Counted from the first letter of the stretch, positions 9,157-18,722 are shown. The stretch is 64,000 nucleotides of DNA from Candidatus Brocadia carolinensis (GCA_002009475.1 AYTS01000085.1:1-64000); one strand, 5' to 3'. Notes: generated by a model from the sequence alone, not told the origin. Numbers and translations are program-made.

Positions 9157-9877
9157 ATGCAGGTACATGGAATCGTATTACCATCGCTCAAAAAAATATA
9201 GCCAATAGTTTTTTTATTCATCCTGCCTTTATTGGTCTTGTATGAGGTAGGAATTGCATTGCAAGAATCAAGCATTAGAAATGCTTCTGATGTCTTTATA
9301 GAAAAGATTTTTAACTCATTTGGTAAGAACGGCTCTTTAATATTTAATCTGTTAGTTATTGCTTTCTTCCTGATATCCATCATATATGTTGAAAAAAAAT
9401 TACCGGCTGGATTTTCTGACATTCGTCTTCATGTTTGGAGAAAGCATGATATACGCCCTTTTTATGGGCAATGTCCTCGGGTACCTTGTGTATAAGATAT
9501 TATTTCCTTACACACTGGCAATGCCTTTTTCCCTGAATATGTGGTTGGGAATTATCCTTTCGGTTGGGGCAGGGGTATATGAAGAGATTGTATTCCGGCT
9601 TTTACTCATCACGTCATTATACTTTATCTTTACGACCCTCATGAAAATCTCCAAACCCGTCAGTGCAATAATAAGCATTATAACAGGCACGCTACTTTTT
9701 GCAGCCATGCACTACATGGGAACTTTAGGCGATACTTTTACGTATAGTAATTTTACCTTTAGAATCCTGGCCGGAATAGTTTTGTCCACGATCTTCATGT
9801 TTCGGGGATTGGGTGTCGCTGTTTATACCCATGCTATTTACGATGTACTTTCAGTACTAAAGCCTTTTCATATTTAA
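9157..9877 (+). pseudogene. CPBP (CAAX-type) intramembrane metalloprotease, broken by a stop and a frameshift
   Basis: The second half is an open frame (9386-9877) with all CPBP motifs: YEEIVFRLL (EExxxR), FAAMHYMG and YTHAIYDV, between hydrophobic helices. The first half lies in another frame (from about 9202, PIVFLFILPLLVLYEVGI to SIIYVEKK) and joins the second exactly at an A8 run (9392-9399); removing one A gives VEKKNYRLDFLTF in frame. Upstream, ATG 9157 opens the first-half frame but meets TAG at 9199-9201. So two lesions separate this from a normal gene of about 240 codons. Known members are multi-pass membrane proteases or abortive-infection-type proteins. It is followed after 9 bp by the ubiX-like gene, with which it probably shared a transcript. 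Confidence 0.7.
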
Positions 9878-9886
9878 GGAGTTCGT

Positions 9887-10501
9887 GTGGAAAATATTGT
9901 TATTGGCATTACCGGAGCCAGTGGATCCATTTATGCCCAACGCCTGCTGCAAGTCCTTTGCAGAAAAGAATACAATATCCACTTGTCAATATCGGATGCT
10001 GCATTCCTTGTTATCAAACATGAGTTGGGGATTGACTTACCTTGCCACCGTTTTAACCTTGCACAATTGTTGGGTTATACTACCGACAATATTATCTATT
10101 ATAATAACTCGGATATTGGTGCGACCATCGCCAGCAGTCGCTACCCAACCAGGGCAATGATCATTGTTCCCTGCAGCATGAACACCCTGTGCTCTGTTGC
10201 CCATGGTATTTCTCATAACCTTATTCAACGTGCGGCAAGCATCACCCTTAAAGAGGGCCGAAAGCTCATCGTGGTGCCACGCGAAACTCCATTATCTTCT
10301 ATCCATCTGGAAGCTATGCTAAAATTATCCTCTATAGGGGCATGCGTCTTACCAGCCATGCCAGGATTCTATCATCAACCAAAAACGATAGATGAACAGG
10401 TGAATTTTATTGTGGCCAAGATATTGGACGTATTACAGATAAAACACGACCTAATTCCTGAATGGCACGGAGAAGAGTTTATCAGGACATCGGATGTCTA
10501 A
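9887..10501 (+). CDS. ubiX: UbiX family flavin prenyltransferase
   Basis: 204 residues. N-terminal flavin-binding loop IGITGASGSIYAQRLL (about residues 6-21), PCSMNTLCSVAHGIS (about 97-111) and the C-terminal KLIVVPRETPLSSIHLEAM (about 128-146) are diagnostic. The enzyme attaches a dimethylallyl group to reduced FMN, giving prenylated FMN for UbiD-type decarboxylases in quinone synthesis and related pathways; it is cytosolic. The start is GTG 9887, with AAGGAG 6-7 bases upstream, and follows the CPBP remnant by 9 bp. No ubiD is visible in this window. Length is normal. Confidence 0.92.
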   Translation: MENIVIGITGASGSIYAQRLLQVLCRKEYNIHLSISDAAFLVIKHELGIDLPCHRFNLAQLLGYTTDNIIYYNNSDIGATIASSRYPTRAMIIVPCSMNTLCSVAHGISHNLIQRAASITLKEGRKLIVVPRETPLSSIHLEAMLKLSSIGACVLPAMPGFYHQPKTIDEQVNFIVAKILDVLQIKHDLIPEWHGEEFIRTSDV

Positions 10502-10552
10502 CATCATTGCAAAACATTAGTAAACGTAGTACATAAGTATACATGCAGGTGT

Positions 10553-10650
10553 CATTGCGAGGGCGATAGCCCGAAGTAATCTCATGACTGTCATTCCAAG
10601 CAAAGGGAGAACTTTCATAGGTTTGCTTTGCTTGCGCTCGCAATGCTAAC
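10553..10650. repeat. REP-like dispersed repeat (copy related to 58620-58745)
   Basis: The sequence contains TTGCGAGGGCGATAGCCCGA, then AATCTCATGACTGTCATTCC and a stretch ending GCTCGCAATG. Beginning and end are mutually complementary (TTGCGAG...CTCGCAA), so it can fold. A closely similar arrangement occurs at 58620-58745. It sits between the ubiX-like and mazG-like genes. It has the features of small dispersed palindromes and no coding potential. Confidence 0.6.
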
Positions 10651-10679
10651 TTTCTTTTTGCGCTCACTATAGTTACTGT

Positions 10680-10968
10680 ATGGAAATTGACCAATTCCAA
10701 AAGCTTATTGAAGAGACCTATTTAAAAAAAAGACGCACAACGCGGTCTTTCTAAAACCTTTATGTGGTTTACTGAAGAGGTTGGGGAACTTTCCCGTGCG
10801 TTGAGAGAGAACAACAAAGAAGAAATGAAAAAAGAATTTGCCGATGTCCTTGCATGGCTCTTTACCCTGGCAAGTCTATCGGGCATTAAGATGGAAGAAA
10901 CGATTGTCAAGTACACCGCAGGGTGTCCCGTTTGCAAAGAAATTCCTTGCATTTGTAAAGAAAATTAG
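10680..10968 (+). pseudogene. MazG-like nucleotide pyrophosphohydrolase, frameshifted
   Basis: ATG 10680 opens MEIDQFQKLIEETYLKK, then at an A8 run (10724-10731) the frame runs into TAA. Dropping one A gives KKDAQRGLSKTFMWFTEEVG, joining the downstream frame. Helix motifs EEVGELSRAL and KKEFADVLAWLFTLA match the EExxE...ExxD metal site of all-alpha NTP pyrophosphohydrolases. A Cys-rich tail (CPVCKEIPCIC) follows. The repaired protein would have about 95 residues, normal for the short MazG-like family that hydrolyses non-canonical NTPs. It is followed 12 bp later by sppA. Inactive if the frameshift is real and not rescued. Confidence 0.75.
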
Positions 10969-10980
10969 GGAAAGGGCTTT

Positions 10981-11976
10981 ATGACTGATACACACAACAA
11001 TATACCGCCAGGGATGGGATGGCAACCCGTATATATCAAAAAGAGCAGAGGCGCGGGTTTTTGGGTTGCTGTTGGATTTGCCTCATTCTTTTTTTTATGT
11101 ACGGTAATGTTCTTTGTCCTCTTTATCGGCTCCCTGGTACTTAATAAGGCGCTCGTTACAAGCACTTCGACAAAAGACAAGAAACACGTTGTTGAAACCA
11201 TTATCGAAGGAAACGGGGAAAACAAGGTTGCCATAATCCCCGTTAAGGGTATATTGAGTAATGAATCAGCGGAAGGTCTCTTTGTTGAAAAACCCAGCAT
11301 TGTCGACATCGTGAAACAACAACTCGGGCAAGCCGCTGATGATACCCAGGTAAAGGCGGTATTACTAGAGATAGATAGCCCTGGCGGCGGTATTACGGCA
11401 AGTGATATTATCTATAATCAGATTATAAAATTTAAGACGGAAACACAGAAAAAGGTTGTTGTCTATATGCAAGATGTTGCGGCCTCAGGCGGATACTACA
11501 TTTCCTCTGCAGCTGACGCCATTATTGCGCATCCAACAACCATTACGGGGAGTATCGGGGTAATCATGCCATTAATCAATGTGGCGGAACTTATCAACCG
11601 GTATGGCATCAGGGATAATTCCATTGCCTCGGGTAATCTCAAAGAAATAGGCTCTCCGCTGAAGCAGATGACAGCAGACGAGGCTGCCGTTTTAAAAGGT
11701 ATTATCGATGAAATGTACATGCAATTCGTCAAGGTGGTTTCCACGGGTAGGAAACTCAATATCGAAACGGTAAAAAAGATTGCTGACGGAAGAATCTATA
11801 CCGGCAAACAAGCCCTCGAAAAGGGGTTAGTTGACCAACTAGGTTACCTGGAAGATGCCGTCAACACAACAAAGGAACTGGCAGGACTTACCGAAGCAAC
11901 TATCGTAAGATATGAAAAACATTACGGACTGGCCGACCTTTTTAGCTTAATGTCCAAAAAAATTGTTTCAGCATAA
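10981..11976 (+). CDS. sppA: signal peptide peptidase SppA (S49 family, short form)
   Basis: 331 residues. A transmembrane segment (about residues 25-58) is followed by one S49 protease domain. LEIDSPGGGITASD (about 128-141) and QDVAASGGYYISSAADAI (about 164-181, catalytic Ser in ASGGYY) are visible, then TGSIGVI, and GRIYTGKQALEKGLVDQLG (about 270-288). Short SppA enzymes degrade cleaved signal peptides at the membrane as oligomers. GGAAAGGG lies just upstream of ATG 10981. A T8 run at 11089-11096 lies within this frame and does not break it, a useful comparison with the broken genes nearby. Confidence 0.93.
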   Translation: MTDTHNNIPPGMGWQPVYIKKSRGAGFWVAVGFASFFFLCTVMFFVLFIGSLVLNKALVTSTSTKDKKHVVETIIEGNGENKVAIIPVKGILSNESAEGLFVEKPSIVDIVKQQLGQAADDTQVKAVLLEIDSPGGGITASDIIYNQIIKFKTETQKKVVVYMQDVAASGGYYISSAADAIIAHPTTITGSIGVIMPLINVAELINRYGIRDNSIASGNLKEIGSPLKQMTADEAAVLKGIIDEMYMQFVKVVSTGRKLNIETVKKIADGRIYTGKQALEKGLVDQLGYLEDAVNTTKELAGLTEATIVRYEKHYGLADLFSLMSKKIVSA

Positions 11977-12450
11977 TACCGTCAGGCTGGATATCTCGCA
12001 ATTACAAGATCGGCGTGATACCAGACCTATGTACCTTTGGAATGGGTATTCCGAGAGAGAATAGTTTATGAAAGACAAAGTAATTGGAAATTTTTTAGAG
12101 TTGATTAAGCCTGTAACGGAACATATATCAGAAATCTATCTTTAATGTTATACAAGAAGAAATAAAGATGGGACGCGACACAAAAGCACTCAACATTGGG
12201 TATGGACAGAAGACAAATAAAAAATGAGAGGAAATGCAACATTTTGTTTTTTTGAAAAACAGCCCCGTAGGGGCGAGATGTTTATAGAAAATGCGATATA
12301 CAAAACCTTAGCTCCATCGGAGCGTCATGTGAGGCTCTTTTTCAAAAAACTAAACTGTTACGCGGAATCTAAATTGTATTAAGAAGGATCAGGAGTGATC
12401 TTTTCGTCGTTTGTATAGAAGCTTACAACGATTTCGTCTTGCTAAACATT
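11977..12450. other. intergenic region holding a MITE-like element
   Basis: About 470 bp between sppA and gltX. The only clear structure is the MITE-like repeat at 12236-12361. A 25-codon frame from ATG 12068 (MKDKVIGNFLELI...) has plausible composition but no support and could be a gene remnant. Confidence 0.45.
12236..12361. mobile_element. MITE-like element, copy 1
   Basis: The ends are complementary: TTTTTTTGAAAAA near 12247-12259 and TTTTTCAAAAAACTAAACTG at 12338-12357. The inside contains two small palindromes (AGCCCCGTAGGGGC, TAGCTCCATCGGAGC). The internal sequence 12253-12332 recurs in reverse orientation at 25032-25110, differing only by a short indel/substitution in the GTAGG(GGC/T)GAG region. 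It has no coding capacity. Non-autonomous elements of this size with such ends are MITE-like; the mobilising transposase is unknown. Confidence 0.6.
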
Positions 12451-13896
12451 ATGGTTCGTGTTCGTTTTGCACCTTCGCCTACAGGCCTCTTACATATCGG
12501 AAATGCCCGCATGGCCGTTTTTAACTGGCTATTTGCAAGAAGGCATAAAGGCACCTTTATCCTGCGGATCGAAGATACCGATGTTGCCCGTTCTGAAAGA
12601 AAACACATGGAACAGCTCATGGCTGACCTGCAGTGGCTAGGTCTGACATGGCAGGAAGGCCCTGATGTGGGTGGTCTATACGGTCCGTATATACAATCAG
12701 AACGCCTGCACATCTATCATGACATCTGCCAGAGATTTTTAAGAGAAGGTCTTGCATACCGATGTTATTGTACCCCGGAGGAATTGGAAGGGCGCAGACA
12801 GATTGCCAAACGAACCGGAAAACCTCCGCGATATGACAATCGCTGCCGAGATCTAACGAGCGAGCAAAAAAAAGCATTTGAAACCTCCGGATCAAATTTT
12901 ACCGTTCGTTTTAAGGTGCCGGAAGAGTTGCTGGTATTTGACGACCTGATTCGGGGAACGTGTCAATTCGATATGAGCCTGGTTGGAGATTTTGTGATTA
13001 TGCGGTCAGACGGAACACCCTCGTTCCACTTTGCCGTTGCTGTAGATGACACCCTGATGCAGATTACCCACGTCATCCGCGGGGAAGACCATTTATCCAA
13101 TACACCGTGCCATATCTTGCTTTTTCATGCATTGGGTCAAAAACCACCGCAATTCGCCCATCTTTCACTCACCATGGGTGCAGATCGAACCCTGTTGAGT
13201 AAACGACACGGGGCATTTTCTCTCTCGGAATACCGTACACTGGGTTATTTGCCGGAGGCGCTCCTCAACTACATGATGCTTCTGGGGTGGGCGCCGAAAG
13301 ATAAAAAAGAAAGGTTTAAAGTCGACGACATCATCAACACCTTTGAAATCAGCACCATGAGTAAGGCTTCATCGGTATTTGATCAGCAAAAATTAGATTG
13401 GTTGAGCGGACAATATCTCCGGGAAGCGGAATTAGAAAGGCTCACCAATTTAGCGATACCTTACCTGCAGGAAGCTGGCTTTGTTTCTCAGAATGAAGAT
13501 GCTATTGACAGGGCTAAATTGAGACAGATCGTAGATACCGTGCGAAACAACATATCCTGTACGTCTCAAATCGTGCAGGAAGTAAATATCTTTTTCCATG
13601 ATATCGTTATCAGCGAACAGCATGTTGAGTTTCTGTCGTCAGAGATAACCCAATCAATACTTTTGTCTTTTTACCAGGAACTCTGTAAGACAAACACTCT
13701 TTCTCCTGAAATTTTCAAAGATATTCTAAAGATGGTTCAAAAAGAAACAAAAGTAAATGGTAAGGGGCTGTACCTGCCAATCCGCGTCGCTTTAACCGGC
13801 AGGGAGCATGGCCCTGAACTCTATGGTGTTGCTCATATTCTGGGTATTGACACTTGCAAGAAAAGGATCGAACGTTTTCTTTTGGTAAAGAAGTGA
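12451..13896 (+). CDS. gltX: glutamyl-tRNA synthetase
   Basis: 481 residues. RFAPSPTGLLHIGNARMAVF (residues 4-23) carries the HIGH-type motif. RIEDTD follows at about 40 and LLSKRHGAFS (about 250) is the KMSKS equivalent. The C-terminal part is the alpha-helical anticodon-binding domain of bacterial GluRS. It charges tRNA-Glu, and in bacteria without GlnRS also tRNA-Gln. I chose ATG 12451 because the family's N-terminus (MVRVRFAPSPTG) starts there; the upstream TTG adds only four residues. Residues SEQKKAF are encoded by an A8 run (12866-12873) that is in frame. Confidence 0.96.
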   Translation: MVRVRFAPSPTGLLHIGNARMAVFNWLFARRHKGTFILRIEDTDVARSERKHMEQLMADLQWLGLTWQEGPDVGGLYGPYIQSERLHIYHDICQRFLREGLAYRCYCTPEELEGRRQIAKRTGKPPRYDNRCRDLTSEQKKAFETSGSNFTVRFKVPEELLVFDDLIRGTCQFDMSLVGDFVIMRSDGTPSFHFAVAVDDTLMQITHVIRGEDHLSNTPCHILLFHALGQKPPQFAHLSLTMGADRTLLSKRHGAFSLSEYRTLGYLPEALLNYMMLLGWAPKDKKERFKVDDIINTFEISTMSKASSVFDQQKLDWLSGQYLREAELERLTNLAIPYLQEAGFVSQNEDAIDRAKLRQIVDTVRNNISCTSQIVQEVNIFFHDIVISEQHVEFLSSEITQSILLSFYQELCKTNTLSPEIFKDILKMVQKETKVNGKGLYLPIRVALTGREHGPELYGVAHILGIDTCKKRIERFLLVKK

Positions 13897-13952
13897 TGAT
13901 TCAGGCATGGTAATAGTTCGCCCGAATAAATCATTTGATAAGGAGATTTATT

Positions 13953-14511
13953 ATGGCACAAATTGCTGTAGAAAAAAAAACCAAAGAAATATACTTATGA
14001 GGATTATTGCAAGGCCTCAGATGACAAGAGGTATGAACTTATCGATGGAGAATTACTTATGACACCATCTCCCATTACAAATCATCAAAGAATTTCAAGG
14101 AAGCTTGAATTTATCCTCGAAAAATTTATAACAGAAAATAAACTCGGAGAACTCTTTGATGCACCATATGATGTGTATTTTGATAATGAAAATGTCGTTC
14201 AGCCAGACTTACTGTTCATTTCAAAGGACAGGCTTCACATTATCGGCAAAAAGAATGTGCAGGGTGCGCCTGACCTCGTGATAGAGATAATCTCAGAGAA
14301 TAGCGCTTATCGGGATATGGTGCAGAAGAAGAAACTGTATGCGAAATTTGGTGTAAAGGAATACTGGATAGTAATTCCGGAAGGTGAGGAGATAGAGATT
14401 TACACCCTGAAGGATACCGCCTATCAGCTTTATAAGTCCTACGGCAAAGGGACTGTCCTTGAATCCTCCTTGCTGAAAGGTTTGACACTAGCATTAATGG
14501 ATATATTTTGA
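13953..14511 (+). pseudogene. Uma2-family putative endonuclease, frameshifted at an A9 run
   Basis: ATG 13953 (AAGGAG about 8 bases upstream) opens MAQIAVEKK and hits a stop soon after. Deleting one A of the A9 run 13972-13980 gives MAQIAVEKKPKKYTYEDYCK, then RYELIDGELLM, the standard Uma2 N-terminus, and joins the open frame 14059-14511. The rest shows VVQPDLLFIS, APDLVIEIISENS and KLYAKFGVKEYWIV, the PD-(D/E)xK-like core of this family. Full length would be about 185 residues, normal. Uma2 proteins are numerous in cyanobacteria and planctomycetes; biological role unclear. The C-terminal frame alone starts at ATG 14059 and would lack the first conserved strand. Confidence 0.78.
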
Positions 14512-14558
14512 TGCATTCACGTACCATACAACATTTGGGAACTTAAAATATTTGAATT

Positions 14559-16052
14559 ATGGCACTAAAATTTTACAATTCACTAACGAAAAAGAAGGAA
14601 ATCTTTACCCCTTTGCATGAAGGTCTTGTAAACATGTATGTCTGTGGTCCTACCGTTTATGACCACCCTCATATCGGACATGCCAAGAGCTATGTGAGTT
14701 TCGACGTAATTGTCCGTTACCTCCGCTACCTCGGTTATAAAGTTCGCTACGTGCAGAATATTACCGACGTTGGACACCTAACCGACAATGCCGACACCGG
14801 TGAGGACAAGATACTCAAACGCGCACAGAGAGACCATCTGGAACCCGCAGAACTCATCGAGATCTATACCCGAAGTTATTTTGAAGACATGGATGCCCTG
14901 AACAATGTCAGACCCGACATCTCACCACGGGCGACGGCGCATATCCCCGAACAGATTGAACTCGTGGAAACGTTACTCGAAAAGAGGTTTGCCTATGTGT
15001 CAAACGGATCGGTCTATTTTGACGTCACTGCCTTCAAGGAATATGGAAAGCTCTCCGGCAGAAAACAGGAGGAACTTGAAGCAGGCGCCCGCATAGAAAT
15101 CAACCCTGAAAAACGTAGCCCTTCCGATTTTGCGCTCTGGAAAAGGGCAGAACCCGGTCACATCATGCGATGGAAAAGTCCCTGGGGAGAAGGCTTTCCC
15201 GGCTGGCATCTTGAATGTTCCGCCATGTCGATGAAATACCTCGGACAGACCCTGGATATCCACGGAGGCGGACTGGAAAATATCTTTCCCCACCATGAGT
15301 GTGAGATTGCCCAGAGCGAGGCAGCAAACCATTTACCTTTTGTAAGGTACTGGATTCACAATAACATGGTTACCGTAAACGGCCAAAAAATGGGGAAATC
15401 TCTCGGGAATTTTATTACCCTCAAGGATGCCTTTAAAAAATATCACCCATTAACCGTCCGGTTCTTTATCCTCAATACCCACTACCGCAGTCCATTGGAC
15501 TTTAGTAATGAGGCGCTGGATGCGGCGGACAAAGGACTCGAACGTTTGCTCAATACCATAAAAAACCTGTGGGAGCGGATCGACTCCGCAAAGGATGGTT
15601 CACTGCCTGATGTCATCTCCGAGAGACTGGAACACTACAAAAATGCATTCACCGAGGCAATGGACGAAGACATCAACACCTCAAACGCAATTGCCGTCCT
15701 CTTTGACATGTCAAAAGAGGTTAATACCCTGCTTAACTCCGGGCAGGAAATTAGCAATAACTGCCTTGAAAACATTGATGCCCTGTATCAGCAACTCGGT
15801 GGTGACATCCTGGGGATTATCCCGAAACGCAGTGACAGAGGGCTAAAAGTGCCAGGGATACCGTTTATCCAGAGCTGGCAGGGGCAGAATAAAACCGCAG
15901 AGGAAATTATGAGGGTGCTTATCGACACCCGCAACGAACTGCGCAAGGCAAAACAGTGGCAGCTATCGGATTTCATTCGTAATAAACTCTCAGAAATAGG
16001 TATCGCACTGGATGATAAACCAGACGGTACCACTTGGAAAAAGATAAAATAA
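14559..16052 (+). CDS. cysS: cysteinyl-tRNA synthetase
   Basis: 497 residues. The first Zn ligand lies in MYVCGPTVYDHPHIGHAKSY (about residues 26-45), which also carries the HIGH motif, and KMGKSLGNFI (about 277) is the KMSKS motif. GWHLECSAM (about 216) and HHECEIAQSEA supply further Zn ligands. The C-terminal DALR/anticodon region is complete. The enzyme charges tRNA-Cys in the cytosol. The next gene starts 7 bp after its stop, so they are probably co-transcribed. Confidence 0.96.
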   Translation: MALKFYNSLTKKKEIFTPLHEGLVNMYVCGPTVYDHPHIGHAKSYVSFDVIVRYLRYLGYKVRYVQNITDVGHLTDNADTGEDKILKRAQRDHLEPAELIEIYTRSYFEDMDALNNVRPDISPRATAHIPEQIELVETLLEKRFAYVSNGSVYFDVTAFKEYGKLSGRKQEELEAGARIEINPEKRSPSDFALWKRAEPGHIMRWKSPWGEGFPGWHLECSAMSMKYLGQTLDIHGGGLENIFPHHECEIAQSEAANHLPFVRYWIHNNMVTVNGQKMGKSLGNFITLKDAFKKYHPLTVRFFILNTHYRSPLDFSNEALDAADKGLERLLNTIKNLWERIDSAKDGSLPDVISERLEHYKNAFTEAMDEDINTSNAIAVLFDMSKEVNTLLNSGQEISNNCLENIDALYQQLGGDILGIIPKRSDRGLKVPGIPFIQSWQGQNKTAEEIMRVLIDTRNELRKAKQWQLSDFIRNKLSEIGIALDDKPDGTTWKKIK

Positions 16053-16058
16053 CGGGAT

Positions 16059-16712
16059 ATGATTACGCTAGAACAAGTAAAAAACCATCCGGACGTCCAG
16101 GTATGTATAAAAAGAGCCAATGATTTTTTAGGGGTAATTGGTTACACGGAGCATGGAGAACGTCACGGAAATTATGTGGCGAGAAGTGCGCGAAAAATTT
16201 TGCAAGAACTCGGTTACGATGCAAATACGTGTGAACTTGCGGCTATTTCCGGATATATTCACGATATTGGAAACGTGGTCAGCCGTCATTCGCATCCGGA
16301 GCATAGCGCATACCTGGCTAACCAGTTCTTAAAAGAGCTCAACATGCCCGTGGAAGATCGTGTGCTCGTCATGAGTGCGGTAGGAAATCATGATGAAGGC
16401 ACCTGTGATATTGTCAGCCCAGTAGCTGCGGCACTCATCATTGCGGATAAATCTGATGTCCACCGGTCGAGGGTAAGAAGCACAAAGGAGATTACCTTTG
16501 ACATCCACGACCGGGTCAATTACGCCGTAACAAAATCTGAACTACATATAGACGTACCCAAAAAGGCAATCACCCTCAATCTTGATATCGACAAGGATAT
16601 CTCGGACATGGTGGAATATTTTGAGATCTTCACCGCACGCATGGTTGCCTGCCGCCGTGCCGCGAAACTCCTTGGATGTACGTTTGAGGTAAAGGTAAAT
16701 GGCTCACCGTAA
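16059..16712 (+). CDS. HD domain phosphohydrolase
   Basis: 217 residues. The metal ligands of the HD superfamily are seen as HGERHGNYVARSARKI (about residues 27-42), ISGYIHDIGNVVSRHSHPEHS (HD pair at about 68-69, then HxxH) and VGNHDEG (about 108-114). The HDIG tetrad and overall size fit a stand-alone nucleotide or cyclic-nucleotide hydrolase-like protein, but the substrate cannot be deduced. The C-terminal part after residue 130 is a mixed alpha/beta extension. It lies 7 bp downstream of cysS. Confidence 0.85.
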   Translation: MITLEQVKNHPDVQVCIKRANDFLGVIGYTEHGERHGNYVARSARKILQELGYDANTCELAAISGYIHDIGNVVSRHSHPEHSAYLANQFLKELNMPVEDRVLVMSAVGNHDEGTCDIVSPVAAALIIADKSDVHRSRVRSTKEITFDIHDRVNYAVTKSELHIDVPKKAITLNLDIDKDISDMVEYFEIFTARMVACRRAAKLLGCTFEVKVNGSP

Positions 16713-16953
16713 TCTTATGAGACGCTGAAGAGATGCCTTTTTACCTCTTGGGAAAAACATTTCTTTATCCATATCGCAGCAAAGCCGCACACAAAACCCC
16801 CTTTACGGTAGGGCAGGCGTCCCCCCGCTTGTCATTATGATGTCAACCGGGGACGGTTGACCTACCTCAGGGATTTCGGGGCGTGCAAAAACTTACAAAA
16901 ACATGCCCTCGTGAAACTCGTCCTCGTAAAAACGGGGAATGGGGAAAGAAGTC
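16713..16953. other. intergenic region between convergent gene sets
   Basis: GC-richer short repeats (CCGGGGACGG and the like) but no gene that I can support. It separates the + strand cysS/HD unit from the - strand amt/TPR unit. No clear intrinsic terminator with a U-tract is visible. Confidence 0.4.
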
Positions 16954-17181
16954 TTAACACAATAATACTATAAACAATGTCCCGCGATGCCAACACGGAC
17001 AAACTTCGTTTGTCCGTGCCACCCTGCTACCAAGGTAAAATTCATCCTTCATGAACATCTTGAGTATATCACGTGAAAAGGGACGTATGCTGTCATTGAT
17101 TTGCTCTTTTCCAAGACCATGCGGGTAATTTGTGGCGACTGTGATTTCACCTGTTTTCCCGGGTCTGAGGTTGAGCCTCGC
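16954..17181 (-). other. open extension of the TPR frame beyond its TGA stop
   Basis: Reading on the - strand in the same frame as the TPR protein that ends at 17182, the frame stays open for about 75 codons after TGA. The first 45 look protein-like (RLNLRPGKTGEITVATNYPH, then GLGKEQINDSIRPFSRDI). It could be a lost C-terminal domain separated by a nonsense mutation, or an independent remnant. Confidence 0.35.
16994..17018. terminator. perfect hairpin, possible bidirectional terminator
   Basis: CACGGACAAAC (16994-17004), loop TTC and GTTTGTCCGTG (17008-17018) form an 11-bp perfect stem between the convergent HD gene and TPR gene. There is no U-tract on either strand, so Rho-independent termination is uncertain; it may be a repeat palindrome. 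Confidence 0.35.
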
Positions 17182-17940
17182 TCATTCCTGCAAAGCGGTG
17201 ACGGAAAGGATATGTAATGCCTTTTCATATTCATCCTGTGCTTCTTTTATCTTTCCGCCTTGCGCGCACAAGTTCCCCAAATGACGACGGGTAGTATATG
17301 AATCCGGCAATAATTCAGAGGCCTTCTTCAGTGCGGTGATCGCTTCCTCGTGTTCTCCGTTTTTTGCATGCAACCATCCCAAACACAGATAGGCTTCCGG
17401 GTAATCGGGTTTTATTTCTATGATATCCTTAACCTCACGGAATTTTTGTTCAATCGACGGTATTTTGCCGCGAATCCATCCATAATCATTCGCGAGCTCA
17501 CTTTTCTTTGACATAGTATCCAGTGCCATATTACACATCGTTATTGCCTCCTGGAGCTGATCTTGTGTGGCATACAGAAAAGCCGCCAATGCTTGAATAT
17601 CGGCGTTTTCAGGCTCAATGCGCATTGCTTGTTCCACGATATCTTTTGCCTGATCGGTCAAGTCGCACTGGACATAAATCCACCCAAGGAATGCATACAC
17701 AGGGACATCATCCGGATACCTGCATAAAACCTCTTTGCATATTTCAGCCGCTTTATCTGGTTCGCTATTTCTGTCATACGCCGTAATGAGAAGCCAATAT
17801 GCCTGTTTGCTCCCCGGATATATCTTTAATGCATCTTGCGCTATGGTTATTGCTTTTTCAAATATTCCATCATCCAGACACCGTTTGCCTTCTGCAATGA
17901 GATTTTCAAGGATGGTATCTCGGATTTTTTTTTGCCTCAT
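17182..17940 (-). CDS. TPR protein, C-terminal part (frameshifted from 17906-18721)
   Basis: 252 codons encoding about six tetratricopeptide repeats, each with the A..LG..Y pattern (for example YAFLGWIYVQ, AYLCLGWLHAK, TRRHLGNLCAQ). This is the continuation of the preceding frame. At a T9 run on the + strand (17925-17933, A9 in the mRNA) removing one base gives DEAKKKIRDTILENL without interruption. The apparent start MRQKK is therefore an artefact of the frame. The whole protein would have about 515 residues, exported. TPR arrays bind partner proteins; no partner is known. Confidence 0.8.
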   Translation of the reverse strand: MRQKKIRDTILENLIAEGKRCLDDGIFEKAITIAQDALKIYPGSKQAYWLLITAYDRNSEPDKAAEICKEVLCRYPDDVPVYAFLGWIYVQCDLTDQAKDIVEQAMRIEPENADIQALAAFLYATQDQLQEAITMCNMALDTMSKKSELANDYGWIRGKIPSIEQKFREVKDIIEIKPDYPEAYLCLGWLHAKNGEHEEAITALKKASELLPDSYTTRRHLGNLCAQGGKIKEAQDEYEKALHILSVTALQE

Positions 17941-18721
17941 CCAACGCTTGTAATGCCTCGCTCAGCATCCGCTTCTTCGCATAAAAACACGCCAGGTAGA
18001 CGCGTGCATCCAGCCGGTCAGGTTCAAGGGATATCGCCTTCTGGATATCTGCAATGGACATATCCAGCATCCCTTTCTCTGCATGGGCACAGGCTAATTT
18101 GATAAAGGCTTCCACACAATTGAGTTTTAACTGCAATACATCCTCGTATTCCTGTATAGCCTGGTCAATCCCGGAAAGGGTTTCTTTTTCGCCAACACGT
18201 GCCAGTCTTAGTGCTTCTTTATACTCATTGAGGGCATCTCCCAGCCTTCCCAGTTGCACATACAAGGAGCCCATCACTTCATGTGCTCCGGTGAATTCAT
18301 CTATCAGATCAATAATGCCTTCAAAATTGGTCGCGAACTCCCTGACCGCATCAGGCGTATCTTTTGTCATGGGATAGTCAAAGGATGTGTTTCGAAGATT
18401 TGGATTTATCTGAAATATCTTCTGGAATTCCCCTACGGCACAGGGAATTAACCCTTTCTGGCTGTATGCCAATCCGAGATAAGCATGGGCTTCCACGTTC
18501 TCCGGATAAAGGACGGTTATCTTTTCTAATTCCGGTATGGCCAGGTCGATGAGTCCCTTTTCTACAGCGAGCCTGGCCTTTTCATATCGTGGTCTTTCCC
18601 AGATACTGAGAGGAGGGTTGCTCGTCTTTAATTCTTCTGTGGCGCTGACAGAAAAAAATAGCCCTTGCATGACAAGGGCTATCACAGGAATAACGTTCGT
18701 TAATTTTACAACACACATCAT
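17906..18721 (-). CDS. exported TPR protein, N-terminal part (downstream of amt)
   Basis: 271 residues. It starts with a signal peptide-like segment (VIPVIALVMQGLFFSVSATE, about residues 10-29). TPR repeats follow (AHAYLGLAYSQKG, AFIKLACAHAEKG, ARVYLACFYAKK). Its ATG lies about one base after the amt stop, so amt and this gene are one transcription unit. The signal segment puts the repeats outside the cytoplasm. The frame ends prematurely at the A9 run and continues as the C-terminal ORF. A role in organising or sensing at the transporter is inferred only from the tight linkage. Confidence 0.82.
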   Translation of the reverse strand: MMCVVKLTNVIPVIALVMQGLFFSVSATEELKTSNPPLSIWERPRYEKARLAVEKGLIDLAIPELEKITVLYPENVEAHAYLGLAYSQKGLIPCAVGEFQKIFQINPNLRNTSFDYPMTKDTPDAVREFATNFEGIIDLIDEFTGAHEVMGSLYVQLGRLGDALNEYKEALRLARVGEKETLSGIDQAIQEYEDVLQLKLNCVEAFIKLACAHAEKGMLDMSIADIQKAISLEPDRLDARVYLACFYAKKRMLSEALQALDEAKKNPRYHP

Positions 18722-18722
18722 C